DNA of 64,000 nucleotides, taken from positions 1-64,000 of the forward strand of contig JAJBSL010000004.1 in assembly GCA_020540725.1 (NCBI GenBank), given 5' to 3'. The number at the start of each line of letters is the position of its first letter. The first letter of the stretch is position 1. This document shows, in pieces, positions 51,144 through 60,629 of the stretch. Origin of the DNA: Lachnospiraceae bacterium EP-SM-12S-S03 (lineage in GTDB: Bacteria; Bacillota; Clostridia; Lachnospirales; Lachnospiraceae). The notes under the pieces were generated by a model, which had not been told where the DNA came from, did no database searches, and worked only from the letters and a program-made list of their open reading frames with translations. The position numbers were made by a program, and so were the translations under genes.

Positions 51144-52013
51144 ATGGAGAGCATACTGGAAGCGATTAACGAATGGATAAAAGAAATCCTTATCGGAGCC
51201 ATTAACGGTAACCTTTCCACTATGTTCGGGGACGTAAACGAAAAAGTAGGCACTATTGCAGCGGAGGTAGGCAAGACCCCGCAGGGGTGGAACGCAAACA
51301 TTTTCAACATGATACAAAATCTGTCGGAAAATGTGATTGTACCCATTGCGGGGCTTGTCATTACCTATGTCCTCTGTTATGAGCTTATCAGCATGGTAAC
51401 GGAAAAAAACAATATGCACGACGTTGACACATTCATGTTCTTTAAGTGGTTTTTCAAAGCCTTTGTTGCCGTTTTCTTGGTAACACACACCTTTGATATT
51501 ACTATGGCGGTGTTTGATATGGCGCAGCATATTGTGTCCGGCGCGGCGGGGGTAATCGGCGGCGATACGAATATCGACGTAACCGAAGCCCTTGCCGCCA
51601 TGCAGGAGGGACTAAAAGATATGGAAATCCCCGAACTACTGTTACTTGTCATGGAAACGAGCCTTGTAAGCCTTTGTATGAAAATCATGTCCGTACTGAT
51701 AACCGTTATCCTCTACGGCAGAATGATTGAGATATACGCCTACTGTTCCGTTTCCCCTATCCCCTTTGCCACCATGACAAACCGGGAATGGGGACAGATT
51801 GGGAACAACTACCTAAAGGGGCTGTTTGCACTGGGTTTTCAAGGCTTCCTCATTATGATATGCGTCGGCATTTATGCGGTTTTGGTAGGCGAAATGGTCT
51901 TAGCGGACAATCTGCACAGCGCGATTTTTTCCCTTGCAGCCTATACCGTTATCCTCTGTTTCTCCCTGTTCAAATCCGGCGCACTGGCAAAATCCATTTT
52001 CAATGCACATTAA
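51144..52013 (+). CDS. VirB6/TrbL-like conjugal transfer protein (CD1112 family)
   Basis: The 289-residue protein has five to six membrane helices and follows Maff2, as expected for the VirB6/TrbL-like channel component of these elements. It would form part of the inner-membrane complex of the type IV secretion system. With the coupling protein and VirB4 broken, the channel cannot be complete. Confidence 0.85.
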   Translation: MESILEAINEWIKEILIGAINGNLSTMFGDVNEKVGTIAAEVGKTPQGWNANIFNMIQNLSENVIVPIAGLVITYVLCYELISMVTEKNNMHDVDTFMFFKWFFKAFVAVFLVTHTFDITMAVFDMAQHIVSGAAGVIGGDTNIDVTEALAAMQEGLKDMEIPELLLLVMETSLVSLCMKIMSVLITVILYGRMIEIYAYCSVSPIPFATMTNREWGQIGNNYLKGLFALGFQGFLIMICVGIYAVLVGEMVLADNLHSAIFSLAAYTVILCFSLFKSGALAKSIFNAH

Positions 52014-52055
52014 CACAGCACACGCGGGAAAGTCCCGCAGAAAGGAGGTTTTTTC

Positions 52056-52460
52056 TTGGCGTATGTACCTGTACCCAAAGACTTATCCAAAGTCAAAACA
52101 AAAGTCGCTTTCAATCTGACAAAGCGGCAAATCCTTTGCTTTTCAGTGGCACTTCTTATGGGACTGCCACTTTTCTTTTTGCTCAAAGACAGCGCAGGGA
52201 CGAGCCTTGCGGCAATGGCAATGATTGTCGTCATGCTTCCCTGCTTCTTGGTTGCCATGTATGAAAAGCATGGGCAGCCCCTTGAAGTGGTTGTAAAGAA
52301 CATCATTCAGACAAAATTGACCCGCCCCAAAGTGCGACCGTATCAGACGGAAAACCTATATGCACTCTTGGAGAAACAGCGGGCATTAGAAAAGGAGGTA
52401 TCAGCGATTGTCAAAAGGACAGACAAAAAAGACGCGGGAAGCCGCAGGAAACAGGCGTAA
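52056..52460 (+). CDS. PrgI family conjugal transfer protein (VirB3-like)
   Basis: The 134-residue protein has M-A-Y-V-P-V-P-K-D-L, two membrane helices (about 28-70) and a cytoplasmic tail, the PrgI layout. The start codon is TTG at 52056 with AAAGGAGG seven bases upstream. It overlaps virB4 by 53 bp, as in intact elements. Confidence 0.9.
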   Translation: MAYVPVPKDLSKVKTKVAFNLTKRQILCFSVALLMGLPLFFLLKDSAGTSLAAMAMIVVMLPCFLVAMYEKHGQPLEVVVKNIIQTKLTRPKVRPYQTENLYALLEKQRALEKEVSAIVKRTDKKDAGSRRKQA

Positions 52461-53019
52461 GCTGACCCGCGCGGAAAAGAAACAGATAGCGGCGGTTATC
52501 CGGCAGGCAAAGGGGGACGGCAAAGCCCACACCGCACAGCAGACCATTCCCTACCTTGCCATGTACCCGGACGGTATCTGCAAAGTGGCACAGCGGAAGT
52601 ATTCAAAGAGCATTGCCTTTGAGGACATCAACTATCAGCTTGCACAGGCAGATGATAAGACCGCCATTTTTGAAAACTGGTGCGATTTTCTCAACTACTT
52701 TGACGCAAGCGTGAACGTGCAGCTTTCTTTCATCAATCAAGGCTCACAGCAGGAACAGGCAGCGCGGGCAATCCATATCCCGCCGCAAAATGACGATTTT
52801 AACTCTATCCGCACTGAGTATTCCGATATGCTGAAAACGCAGCTTGCCAAAGGGAACAACGGGCTTGTAAAGCACAAGTACATCACGTTTTCCATTGAAG
52901 CGGACAATCCGGCGGCGGCAAGGGCGCGGCTTTCCCGTATCGAAACCGACGTACTCAATAACTTCAAGGTGCTTGGGGTATCGGCGCACCCCTTATCCGG
53001 CTATGAACGCTTGAGATAG
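52408..53019 (+). pseudogene. VirB4-like ATPase gene, N-terminal fragment only
   Basis: The 203 residues correspond to the N-terminal domain of the VirB4-like transfer ATPases of Clostridia elements (Y-L-A-M-Y-P-D-G-I-C-K-V, H-P-L-S-G-Y-E-R-L). The protein stops at L-R-stop exactly where the sequence changes to unrelated AT-rich DNA. Walker A and B are missing. The start is TTG with AAAGGAGG. Intact homologues are about 790 residues or more. Confidence 0.85.
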
Positions 53020-53110
53020 TTATATTCAAGTGAGATAGTATATATCATTTTCGGTAGGTAAAAGTATAACTAAGAGGTTAGAGTGTGAGAAAGGGGAACT
53101 GTAAAACAGG

Positions 53111-54049
53111 CTATCTGCTGTCACGCTCTGCACGGTTACGCAAGAACTTGTTGTAATGCTCCAATGCTTTGCAGACAAAATCCTCCGTCTGACTGACGGA
53201 AATATTTTTCGGGATAAGCTGTCTTACTCTGTCGCCCCTCAACACGATTTTTTCCTTTTGGTTCGGCTTTTCCTCAGACATAACAGCGTGGATTGCTTCG
53301 GTTGTAAGGTTGCCCTCGTTGAATAACTTTCGCATACGGATTGTCTGGTCGTGTGACGGGGTAGCGTCATTCAGGTCGATTTCGTCAACCACATCACGCT
53401 GACAATCTTCATCAAGGTAGGAAAGTTCTACGGCAGGACGCATTTTAATACGCCCCTCATCAACAAATTCAAGCAGTTCAGGAACAAGGTTTGTCAGACG
53501 AACATATCGGTGTATCTGATTTCTGCTGTCCCCTGTTTCCTGTGCAATTTGTTCATCGGTTCGTAAATTCGTCCCCACTGGGGACACATTTTCTTTTCTT
53601 GGTCTGCCTGCTTGTCTTTTCATTGCTTCCAAACGCATTTTATAGGCAAAGGCTTTTTCACTTGGCAATATCTCTGACCTCTGGAAATTACTCTCAACCA
53701 TTAAAATGGTCGCTTCATCTCTGTTCAGGTCTACAATCTCACTTCTCAGTGTTTCAAATCCTGCCAGTTCACACGCTCGCTTTCGTCTGTGTCCTGAAAC
53801 AAGTTCATATCTGCCGTCCTCTTTCTGCCTTACCGTTGCCGGAGTAATCACACCTCTTTCCTTAACACTCTCCACAAGCTGCATCATATCTTCATCGTCC
53901 CTGACCTTAAACGGGTGGTCGGGAAAATCATCAATCAGCTCTAACGGAATATCTCGGATTTTTGAAAGCTGTTCTTCGTCTCTCTGTGCCTGCGTGGTAA
54001 ATAAATCATCGAGCTTCGTGAGAGTGAAGTCGCTCTTTCTTCCTGCCAT
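53111..54049 (-). CDS. parB: ParB-family partition protein
   Basis: The 312-residue protein has the ParB/Spo0J N-terminal nuclease-like fold (V-K-E-R-G-V-I-T-P, G-H-R-R-K-R-A-C-E-L-A-G) and the helix-turn-helix (D-E-Q-I-A-Q-E-T-G-D-S-R-N-Q-I-H-R-Y-V-R-L). It is the CTP-dependent clamp partner of ParA. It overlaps parA by 44 bp. In related elements parAB face the same way as the transfer genes; here they face the opposite way. Confidence 0.93.
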   Translation of the reverse strand: MAGRKSDFTLTKLDDLFTTQAQRDEEQLSKIRDIPLELIDDFPDHPFKVRDDEDMMQLVESVKERGVITPATVRQKEDGRYELVSGHRRKRACELAGFETLRSEIVDLNRDEATILMVESNFQRSEILPSEKAFAYKMRLEAMKRQAGRPRKENVSPVGTNLRTDEQIAQETGDSRNQIHRYVRLTNLVPELLEFVDEGRIKMRPAVELSYLDEDCQRDVVDEIDLNDATPSHDQTIRMRKLFNEGNLTTEAIHAVMSEEKPNQKEKIVLRGDRVRQLIPKNISVSQTEDFVCKALEHYNKFLRNRAERDSR

Positions 54050-54830
54050 CGGCTAACACCTCCTTTGTAAATTCAGCGTATGCCTTAGACACTGTGCTGT
54101 TTGGCTCATAAGCATAAATGCTCTTGCCTTTGGAAGAAGTTTCAGCGGCTTTTACGGCAATCGGGATTTGTGTTCGATACATTCTTATCTGATTACCGAA
54201 ATTCGCCCTGAGTGCTTCCACCGTACTCTTTGCAAGGTTTGTTCGGCTATCCACCAAAGTAAGCAGCATACCGTCTATCTTAATATCCGGATTGATATAC
54301 TTCTTTACTTTTGAAATGGTCTGCACAAGCTGTGTCATACCCTTTGCCGGCAAATACTGAGCCTGAACCGGAATGATAACACTGTCTGCCGCCGATAAAG
54401 CATTGAGCGTAACCATACCAAGTGAAGGCATACAGTCTATAATTACATAATCATATCTGTTCTTCACTTGACTCAGATAATTCTTGAGTGTAGTTTCTCT
54501 GCTCATTGCGTTTACAAGGTTAAATTCCATTGCTGAAAGCTCAAGGTTTGCCGGAACAAGGTCAACACCTTCTTCGTGGTGCAGGATACCAACCATAGGG
54601 TCTGTCATCGTTTCATTGATTACATCTGTGAGTTTCGTTGCAAGCGTGATACCCAAGCCGTCTGTATCCTGCCAACCAAGACAAGTCGTTAAATCGCCCT
54701 GCGGGTCTGCGTCTATGAGCAATACTTTCTTGCCCTGCATTGCAAGCCCGACTCCAAGATTAACTGTTGTGGTGGTTTTTCCGACTCCGCCTTTCTGGTT
54801 ACATACGGAAATCGTTTTGCAGTTTGACAC
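54006..54830 (-). CDS. parA: ParA-family partition ATPase
   Basis: The 274-residue ATPase has the deviant Walker A C-N-Q-K-G-G-V-G-K-T-T-T (near residue 10), D-A-D-P-Q-G-D-L-T-T-C-L-G and D-C-M-P-S-L-G. I chose the GTG at 54830, which follows AAAGGAGG and gives the family's usual S-N-C-K-T-I-S-V start. Codons up to a GTG at 54866 encode an unconserved extension containing that ribosome binding site. With ParB it segregates or stabilises the element. Confidence 0.93.
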   Translation of the reverse strand: MSNCKTISVCNQKGGVGKTTTTVNLGVGLAMQGKKVLLIDADPQGDLTTCLGWQDTDGLGITLATKLTDVINETMTDPMVGILHHEEGVDLVPANLELSAMEFNLVNAMSRETTLKNYLSQVKNRYDYVIIDCMPSLGMVTLNALSAADSVIIPVQAQYLPAKGMTQLVQTISKVKKYINPDIKIDGMLLTLVDSRTNLAKSTVEALRANFGNQIRMYRTQIPIAVKAAETSSKGKSIYAYEPNSTVSKAYAEFTKEVLADGRKKERLHSHEAR

Positions 54831-55325
54831 TTCTTTTTGCCCTCCTTTCTGAAAATTCATAGCCACCGCATTATGGCTATGTACCTGACCGACTCATTTC
54901 CTAATCGGTCATAGCAATATTTGTTCTCAACACCCCTTGCCAAGCAAAATGCTTATGGGAAGTCACTAAGGAACAGACTGCTTATCTGTATCATAGGATT
55001 CTAACCTCTGCCGGGTACTCCGCCAGCTCCGTAGAGAAGTATCATTATCATTCTGACTGTCATCGCCATATCAGGAGCAACCTGATACTCATAACCGGAG
55101 TTCTCGCTATTCTGAAATACAGAAATCACGGCGTACCTGCTAAAGTGGCTATCATCAGAAATAAAGTCTTAGTGAATGACTTATTCAATTTTCAAGCGAA
55201 AAGGCTTCCGTTTTTGCTATCCGGAATGAACCCCTTCACTCATTTGGACAAAGGGGTATGAAATGCACACCCAAAATCTCCGCTTTTCCAAAAATATTTC
55301 AAAAAAAATTTTGGAAATTAAAAAA
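54831..55325. other. Non-coding region upstream of parA
   Basis: No gene is evident. Small inverted repeats include CATAGCCA-N8-TGGCTATG (about 54859-54882), GACCGA ... TCGGTC (about 54889-54912) and ACCCCTT ... AAGGGGT (about 55230-55257). Such a place could hold the partition site, an oriT or a parA operator; I cannot decide among these. Confidence 0.4.
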
Positions 55326-55355
55326 GCCGCCTGCTCTGGTTAAGAAACAGACGGC
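55326..55355 (-). terminator. Terminator after the zinc-ribbon operon
   Basis: GCCGCCTG (55326-55333) pairs with CAGACGGC (55348-55355), with one mismatch, and a T-run follows on the minus strand. Confidence 0.85.
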
Positions 55356-55365
55356 AAAACACGTT

Positions 55366-55545
55366 CTAAATGTATTCCATTTTCAATTTCTTTTTCTTTG
55401 CTTCAAGCACTTTACATAGAACATCATCTACTGCGTCGGTGTATCGTCCCTGAGCTGCTAAATTGTTCTTCAGTGCAATGAGTGATTGTATCACTTGGCT
55501 TCGTTCTTCTTCATTTAAGTATAGATGATAAGTTTTCTCTCTCAT
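55366..55545 (-). CDS. Small protein of mobile elements, function unknown
   Basis: The 59-residue product (M-R-E-K-T-Y-H-L-Y-L-N-E-E-E-R...) has a helical core and a Lys-rich end. I recall similar small proteins in Clostridia conjugative elements, none with a known role. Its ATG overlaps the stop of the zinc-ribbon gene and has GGAGGG upstream, so it is coupled to that gene. Confidence 0.65.
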   Translation of the reverse strand: MREKTYHLYLNEEERSQVIQSLIALKNNLAAQGRYTDAVDDVLCKVLEAKKKKLKMEYI

Positions 55546-56933
55546 TGGCTGTCCCTCCATCTTTCAAATGTATTCTTGATTATCTCCACATCTTCCTCGG
55601 TATCAGAAGAAATAAATATATGTACGCTCTGAAAAGCTTTCTTTAAATTATTGGCATAATCCAGTTCTGTGCCTTTCATCGGCAGTTTAATCAGCCTTAT
55701 TCCTCGTTGCTTACACATATACGCTTTCATTATTTCTATATTCTCATCGGCACTTTTTGACTCAATAGCCAACTTTTCTAAAGGTATATATGTTTCAAGT
55801 GGAACTCCAAGCAATCGGTCAGAACCAAGTTCTGCTTTCAAACCTTTCTTATTAGAATAATAGCTGACAGCCAAAGCAGGAAATAGAGATAAATATTCTT
55901 GCTCACAAATTCGGCAGCCTTTATTCAATATCGTCCTTTCATTTATCTTCATACTCCATGAATGACCGTGCCTGCATTTCCACCACGCTCTCTTTGCTGA
56001 AGTTCGTGATACCTCTGTAGGCTTCAGTTTATTCTGTTCATAATCCCATTCGCTAAGAAGCTGATTATCTGTTGTCGCCAAATCATTATATCCGGCAAGG
56101 ACTTCTCTCTCCGCACAAACGGGGCATACCGTACCTTTCACACGGGCGTTGATAACTGATTTCCACTCATTACCGCATTTTCTGCACTTCCACCAGATAT
56201 TTTTCCTCGACTTTGCATTTACTTCATCAGGCTTCAATGGCAAGTTCTTCTCCGACCATTCAGAAGCAATTTCAGGATGCGTTGTCTGCAAATCATTAAA
56301 CCCTTTCAGGAATATGTACCCACTGCAATATGGACATTTACTACCACCGGAACGGGTAGAAATAAGGGTGTTCCACTCCCTGCCGCAATCCTTACATCTC
56401 CACCAAGCCTTACGATTGGCAAAGACTGTAACCTGAGTTGGAAGTAACGGATAATTTCTGTCCGACCACTCGGCAGCTATATCCGGCTGAAGTGTTGCAA
56501 GGTCATTAAATCCTGCCAACACTTTATTATGAGAGCAATACGGGCAACCTGTTTTATTTATTGTCCTGCTCTTAACGGCAGCTTCCCATTCGTGCCCTTT
56601 CTCACATCTCCATATCACTTTCTTGTGAGAACCAATAGAAACCTCTGTCGGTTTTATCTTATTCTTTTTCGACCACTGCTTTACCAGTAATGGCTCTAAT
56701 GTCGCCAAATCGTTAATACCTACAATCACTCTCGCACCGGAGCATATCGGGCATTTCTCTCCACTGGAACAAGCCTTAACGCTTGTCTGCCATTCGTGAC
56801 TGCAAGCACCTTTCCACCATACTTTTTTATTTGAACCGAAAGTAATGTCGTCGGGTGTAAGCAGTAAATTCTTCTCCGACCACTCCGAAACAAGCTCCGG
56901 GTGTACTTCTGCTAAACTGTTATTCATAGCCAA
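55542..56933 (-). CDS. Five-repeat zinc-ribbon (DUF4379-like) protein with a nuclease-like C-terminus
   Basis: The 463-residue protein has five tandem repeats of about 65 residues (about 8-340). Each has E-W-S-x-x-N-x-x-x-x-P, an aromatic W-W/W-x-C strand, H/C-x-W, and a C-P-x-C-S knuckle. They resemble the DUF4379 'probable zinc-ribbon' repeats. Residues about 345-463 (L-E-T-Y-I-P-x-x-K-L-A-I-E-S-K ... C-K-Q-R-G-I-R-L-I-K-L-P) resemble the Vsr-like/EDxHD nuclease domain that often follows such repeats, but the usual D and H residues appear altered. It is coupled to a small downstream gene within the mobile region. A DNA-targeting or defence role is plausible but not shown. Confidence 0.8.
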   Translation of the reverse strand: MAMNNSLAEVHPELVSEWSEKNLLLTPDDITFGSNKKVWWKGACSHEWQTSVKACSSGEKCPICSGARVIVGINDLATLEPLLVKQWSKKNKIKPTEVSIGSHKKVIWRCEKGHEWEAAVKSRTINKTGCPYCSHNKVLAGFNDLATLQPDIAAEWSDRNYPLLPTQVTVFANRKAWWRCKDCGREWNTLISTRSGGSKCPYCSGYIFLKGFNDLQTTHPEIASEWSEKNLPLKPDEVNAKSRKNIWWKCRKCGNEWKSVINARVKGTVCPVCAEREVLAGYNDLATTDNQLLSEWDYEQNKLKPTEVSRTSAKRAWWKCRHGHSWSMKINERTILNKGCRICEQEYLSLFPALAVSYYSNKKGLKAELGSDRLLGVPLETYIPLEKLAIESKSADENIEIMKAYMCKQRGIRLIKLPMKGTELDYANNLKKAFQSVHIFISSDTEEDVEIIKNTFERWRDSQ

Positions 56934-57013
56934 ACCTCAACCTCCTTGTGCTTAGAGTATATGAAGTTTTAGCTTTATCTTGTAGTTTGCGATTATCCGT
57001 ATAAATAGAAAAA

Positions 57014-57051
57014 GCCCTTTGAGAAAAGGATTTTCTCCTCTCTCAAAGGGC
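57014..57051 (-). terminator. Terminator of the MerR-type gene
   Basis: GCCCTTTGAGA (57014-57024) pairs perfectly with TCTCAAAGGGC (57041-57051), with a T-run on the minus strand. Confidence 0.88.
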
Positions 57052-57101
57052 AAGTTCAAAACTGGATTTATCGTGTACATTACATAGATATAAATTCAAT
57101 T

Positions 57102-57842
57102 TTACTCTGCATTATCACAATATATCTCTATTGCATCTGCTACAAATATTGCGGTACCTTCACCACCATAAGCATCGATATTCGTTGTAATGTCTCCACC
57201 ACCTGAATACATTTTTCCTAATCCACGCAAAATCTTATTTGTACAAGTATATAAGTTTTGGGTAATATAATCCTGTAATCTTCTTACAAGATTCTGTGCA
57301 TCATCAGATGCTGGATTCATATTCTTCATCTCTCCGGCTTCTTTAAAAAAAAGCATAAATCTATCTGCTAGGATTTTCTCATCTTCCTCAGTTCGATTCT
57401 TTTGCTTTTCTTCCATCTCCTTATATTCTGGTGTATTACCGTATAATTCCTTTGCCTGTCTGCTATATTCATCTAATTTACTTCTATCAAAAGCCTTAAA
57501 ATCCATGTGTTTCACTCCTAACAATTTTATTCCAAGAGCAAAGTTCATTAAGTTCTCAATATGTTCCTTTTTAAGCCTAAGCAGCTCTATTTGTTGTTCT
57601 AAAGCTTTGCTTCTGTCAAAATCAGGACTATTAACAATCATCTTAATGTCTTTAAGAGGAAACTCCAATTCTCGAAACAGCAGAATATGTTGAAGGCGTT
57701 CCAAATCTGCATCGTCATACAATCTGTAACCCGCATCGGTGTATCCCGTCGGATGTAAAAGACCAATCTTGTCATAATATTGTAGAGTGCGTATACTCAC
57801 TCCGGCAAGCTTACTCACTTCATTTACTGTCATCATCATCAT
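57102..57842 (-). CDS. MerR-family regulator with TipAS antibiotic-recognition domain
   Basis: The protein (about 243-246 residues) has a MerR winged helix (M-T-V-N-E-V-S-K-L-A-G-V-S-I-R-T-L-Q-Y-Y-D-K-I-G-L-L), a long dimerisation helix and a C-terminal TipAS domain (about 140-246). TipAS domains bind thiopeptide and other drugs. Four consecutive ATG codons precede T-V-N-E; spacing from GGAGG favours the second or third. The promoter has a 19-bp spacer, the MerR mode of control. No drug-efflux gene is adjacent, so the target is probably its own gene or one lost from the region. Confidence 0.9.
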   Translation of the reverse strand: MMMMTVNEVSKLAGVSIRTLQYYDKIGLLHPTGYTDAGYRLYDDADLERLQHILLFRELEFPLKDIKMIVNSPDFDRSKALEQQIELLRLKKEHIENLMNFALGIKLLGVKHMDFKAFDRSKLDEYSRQAKELYGNTPEYKEMEEKQKNRTEEDEKILADRFMLFFKEAGEMKNMNPASDDAQNLVRRLQDYITQNLYTCTNKILRGLGKMYSGGGDITTNIDAYGGEGTAIFVADAIEIYCDNAE

Positions 57843-57864
57843 TTCCTCCTCTCTCGATAAATAT

Positions 57865-57895
57865 ACTTTAAACCATTACGCAACGTAGGAGTCAA
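57865..57895 (-). promoter_or_regulatory. MerR-type promoter with 19-bp spacer
   Basis: TTGACT (57890-57895), 19 bp, TAAAGT (57865-57870) on the minus strand. The spacer CCTACGTTGCGTAATGGTT holds an imperfect dyad of the kind bound by MerR/TipA proteins that untwist long spacers. Confidence 0.8.
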
Positions 57896-58131
57896 CAGTT
57901 TTTTCAAAAAATATTTTATACAAATTCCCGATTTGTATTTCTGTCCATTCAGAAAATGGGCAATCCCTATTGGAATTGCCCACTCATTGCACTAATTATG
58001 CGATTTTTTCTTGCTTGCACCGATTTTCGCATCAATTGATGTAAGTTTGATGTAAATCGCTGTTTTTTCAGTTTTTTATCAAATGAAGTACGTCCCGTCT
58101 ATTCGATAAAACGGTACATCTTTACATCATC
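57896..58131. other. Boundary region between accessory DNA and the lysS operon
   Basis: No gene is evident. A hairpin GGGCAATCC-CTATT-GGAATTGCCC (57959-57982) and two direct copies of TTGATGTAA (about 58036-58056) are present. The change from mobile to core genes happens here. I see no duplicated attachment site matching the left edge. Confidence 0.45.
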
Positions 58132-60072
58132 TTAATACAGCTTTGCACCAGCCGGGATGTGGTTATCAACCATCAGAAGATGAAGTTTTTCTTCGCCCTC
58201 TTCCTCATGGATTGCACTAAGTAACATTCCACAAGAATCAATTCCCATCATGGCTCTTGGTGGCAGATTTGTGATTGCAATCAGTGTCTTTCCAACTAAC
58301 TCTTCTGGCTCATAATAAGCGTGAATACCGCTTAAAATGGTTCTGTCTGTGTCTGTTCCGTCATCAAGAGTAAACTGTAACAGTTTCTTTGACTTCGGTA
58401 CTGCAACACACTCTTTAACCTTTACTGCACGGAAATCTGACTTGCTGAATGTATCAAAATCAACAAATTCCTCAAATAAAGGCTCTACCTTTACCTTAGA
58501 AAAATCAATCTTTTCAGACTCAGTTTTTACATTTTTTTCAGGTGCTTCAGAAGCTGTATTATTTACATCATTTTTCTTATTTACACCATCTAAGGACTTC
58601 ATTGTTGGGAATAACAATACATCACGGATCGCCGCACTGTCTGTTAGAAGCATACACATTCTATCAATACCGAACCCGATACCACCTGTTGGAGGCATAC
58701 CGATTTCAAGCGCATTCATGAAATCTTCATCTGTTGTGTTTGCTTCTTCATCTCCCTGCGCAAGAAGTTCTTCCTGTGCACGGAAACGTTCTCTTTGATC
58801 GATCGGATCATTAAGCTCTGAGTAAGCATTTGCCATTTCCCAACCGTTCATAAAGAACTCGAAACGTTCTGTGTACTCCGGATTTTCCGGTTTCTTCTTT
58901 GTAAGAGGAGAAATCTCGATCGGATGATCCATTACAAATGTAGGCTGGATCAAATGTTCCTCTGCAAATTCCTCGAAGAACAATGCAAGAATATCACCCT
59001 TTTTGTGACGCTCCTCGTATTCTACATGATGCTGTTTTGCAAGCTCTCTTGCCTCTTTTAATGTATGAACTTCGTTCCAATCTACACCTGCATACTTCTT
59101 CACAGCGTCTACCATTGTAATTCTTTCAAACGGTTTGCCAAGATCCATTTCCACACCATTGTATGTGATCTTAGTTGTTCCAAGCACATCCTGTGCCACA
59201 TGACGGTAAAGATTCTCTGTTAAATCCATCATTCCATTATAGTCTGTATATGCCTGGTATAATTCCATAAGTGTAAATTCCGGATTATGTCTTGTGTCAA
59301 GACCTTCATTACGGAATACACGTCCAATTTCGTAAACACGTTCCATACCGCCTACGATCAATCTCTTTAAGTACAGTTCAAGAGAGATACGAAGTTTCAA
59401 ATCTTCATTCAATGCATTGAAATGTGTCTCGAATGGTCTTGCAGCCGCACCGCCTGCATTCGCTACAAGCATCGGAGTCTCAACTTCCATAAATCCCTGT
59501 CCATCCAGATATTTTCTGATCGAGCTTAAGATTTTAGAACGTTTGATAAATGTATCCTTTACATCTGGATTCATGATAAGGTCTACGTATCTCTGACGAT
59601 AACGCAAATCTGTATTTGTTAAGCCGTGGAATTTCTCCGGCAGAATCTGAAGGCTCTTTGATAATAAAGTAACTTCCTCTGCATGAATGGAAATCTCTCC
59701 CATCTTTGTGCGGAAAACATCACCTTTAATACCAACGATGTCACCAATATCCATTTTCTTAAATGCTTTGTAAGCTTCTTCTCCTACGTTGTCTCTTGCA
59801 ACGTAAGACTGAATATTTCCCTGTAAATCCTGAACATTACAGAAAGAAGCCTTGCCCATAACACGCTTGGACATAATACGTCCTGCAATCGATACGGCCT
59901 TTCCTTCCATCTCTTCAAAATTATCTTTGATATCCATGCTATGATGTGTCACATCATATTTAGTAATAACAAACGGATCATTTCCGCTTGCCTGCAGTTC
60001 CGCCAGTTTTTCGCGGCGAACTTTTCTTAACTGGTTTACATCTTGTTCCTGTACATTCTTCTGCTCTGCCAC
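58132..60072 (-). CDS. lysS: Lysyl-tRNA synthetase with C-terminal Trbp111-like tRNA-binding domain
   Basis: The 646-residue protein has the class II LysRS layout: an OB-fold anticodon-binding domain (about 50-150), then motif 1, motif 2 ([14 protein letters not shown]) and motif 3 (G-I-G-F-G-I-D-R) up to about 500. After an acidic linker, residues about 540-646 form a second OB-fold of the MetRS-C/EMAP-II/Trbp111 type ([25 protein letters not shown]). Ordinary bacterial LysRS is about 490-500 residues. The start is the GTG at 60072, correctly spaced from GAGGAG; the earlier GTG is inside that site. Confidence 0.95.
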   Translation of the reverse strand: MAEQKNVQEQDVNQLRKVRREKLAELQASGNDPFVITKYDVTHHSMDIKDNFEEMEGKAVSIAGRIMSKRVMGKASFCNVQDLQGNIQSYVARDNVGEEAYKAFKKMDIGDIVGIKGDVFRTKMGEISIHAEEVTLLSKSLQILPEKFHGLTNTDLRYRQRYVDLIMNPDVKDTFIKRSKILSSIRKYLDGQGFMEVETPMLVANAGGAAARPFETHFNALNEDLKLRISLELYLKRLIVGGMERVYEIGRVFRNEGLDTRHNPEFTLMELYQAYTDYNGMMDLTENLYRHVAQDVLGTTKITYNGVEMDLGKPFERITMVDAVKKYAGVDWNEVHTLKEARELAKQHHVEYEERHKKGDILALFFEEFAEEHLIQPTFVMDHPIEISPLTKKKPENPEYTERFEFFMNGWEMANAYSELNDPIDQRERFRAQEELLAQGDEEANTTDEDFMNALEIGMPPTGGIGFGIDRMCMLLTDSAAIRDVLLFPTMKSLDGVNKKNDVNNTASEAPEKNVKTESEKIDFSKVKVEPLFEEFVDFDTFSKSDFRAVKVKECVAVPKSKKLLQFTLDDGTDTDRTILSGIHAYYEPEELVGKTLIAITNLPPRAMMGIDSCGMLLSAIHEEEGEEKLHLLMVDNHIPAGAKLY

Positions 60073-60090
60073 TTTTTCCACTCCTCTTAT

Positions 60091-60573
60091 TTAAATTGAT
60101 CTGTCAATCTTTAACACTTTGTATTCAACAATTCCTGCCTGTGTCTCCACTTCCACAACATCATTCACGCTTTTTCCGATTAAAGCTTTTCCTACTGGTG
60201 ATTCATTGGAAATCTTACCTTCCAGGCTGTTTGCTTCTGTAGATCCTACAATCTTAAACTCAATTTCCTCTTCAAATTCAATATCATAAACCAATACAGT
60301 ACATCCAATATTGATCTTATCCAGATCTACTTCGTCTTCCACTACTACTTCCGCATTTTTCAGAATCTTTTCAATCTCATCAATACGTGCTTCTATATCT
60401 CGCTGTTCATCTTTCGCAGCATCATACTCTGCATTTTCAGATAAGTCACCCTGTTCTCTTGCTTCTTTGATCTTGCCGGCAACTTCTTTACGCTTTACCA
60501 CTTTTAAGTTCTCTAATTCATCTTCAAGCTTTTTCAATCCTGCATAAGTAAGGATTGTCTTCTTATCTGCCAT
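60091..60573 (-). CDS. greA: Transcription elongation factor GreA
   Basis: The 160-residue protein has the N-terminal coiled coil with the acidic tip [16 protein letters not shown] (about 38-53) and the C-terminal FKBP-like domain ([10 protein letters not shown]). It restarts backtracked RNA polymerase by stimulating transcript cleavage. The start at 60573 follows AAGGAGG with good spacing and gives the usual length; upstream ATGs lie in or before that site. It is 18 bp upstream of lysS. Confidence 0.96.
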   Translation of the reverse strand: MADKKTILTYAGLKKLEDELENLKVVKRKEVAGKIKEAREQGDLSENAEYDAAKDEQRDIEARIDEIEKILKNAEVVVEDEVDLDKINIGCTVLVYDIEFEEEIEFKIVGSTEANSLEGKISNESPVGKALIGKSVNDVVEVETQAGIVEYKVLKIDRSI

Positions 60574-60629
60574 TTTTTCCATTACCTCCTTGGTTTCAAA
60601 TCCCAATTTCACATTCAAAGCATTATACC

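Noticed and set aside
54859..54882. CATAGCCA-N8-TGGCTATG as a parS centromere
   Set aside because: It is only 8 bp per arm, occurs once and overlaps possible upstream parA codons. It is kept as a note in the intergenic entry rather than a called site.
58132..60618. T-box or other riboswitch upstream of lysS or greA
   Set aside because: I looked for the T-box TGGNACCGCG-type sequence and a leader terminator and found neither. The genes are internal to an operon.
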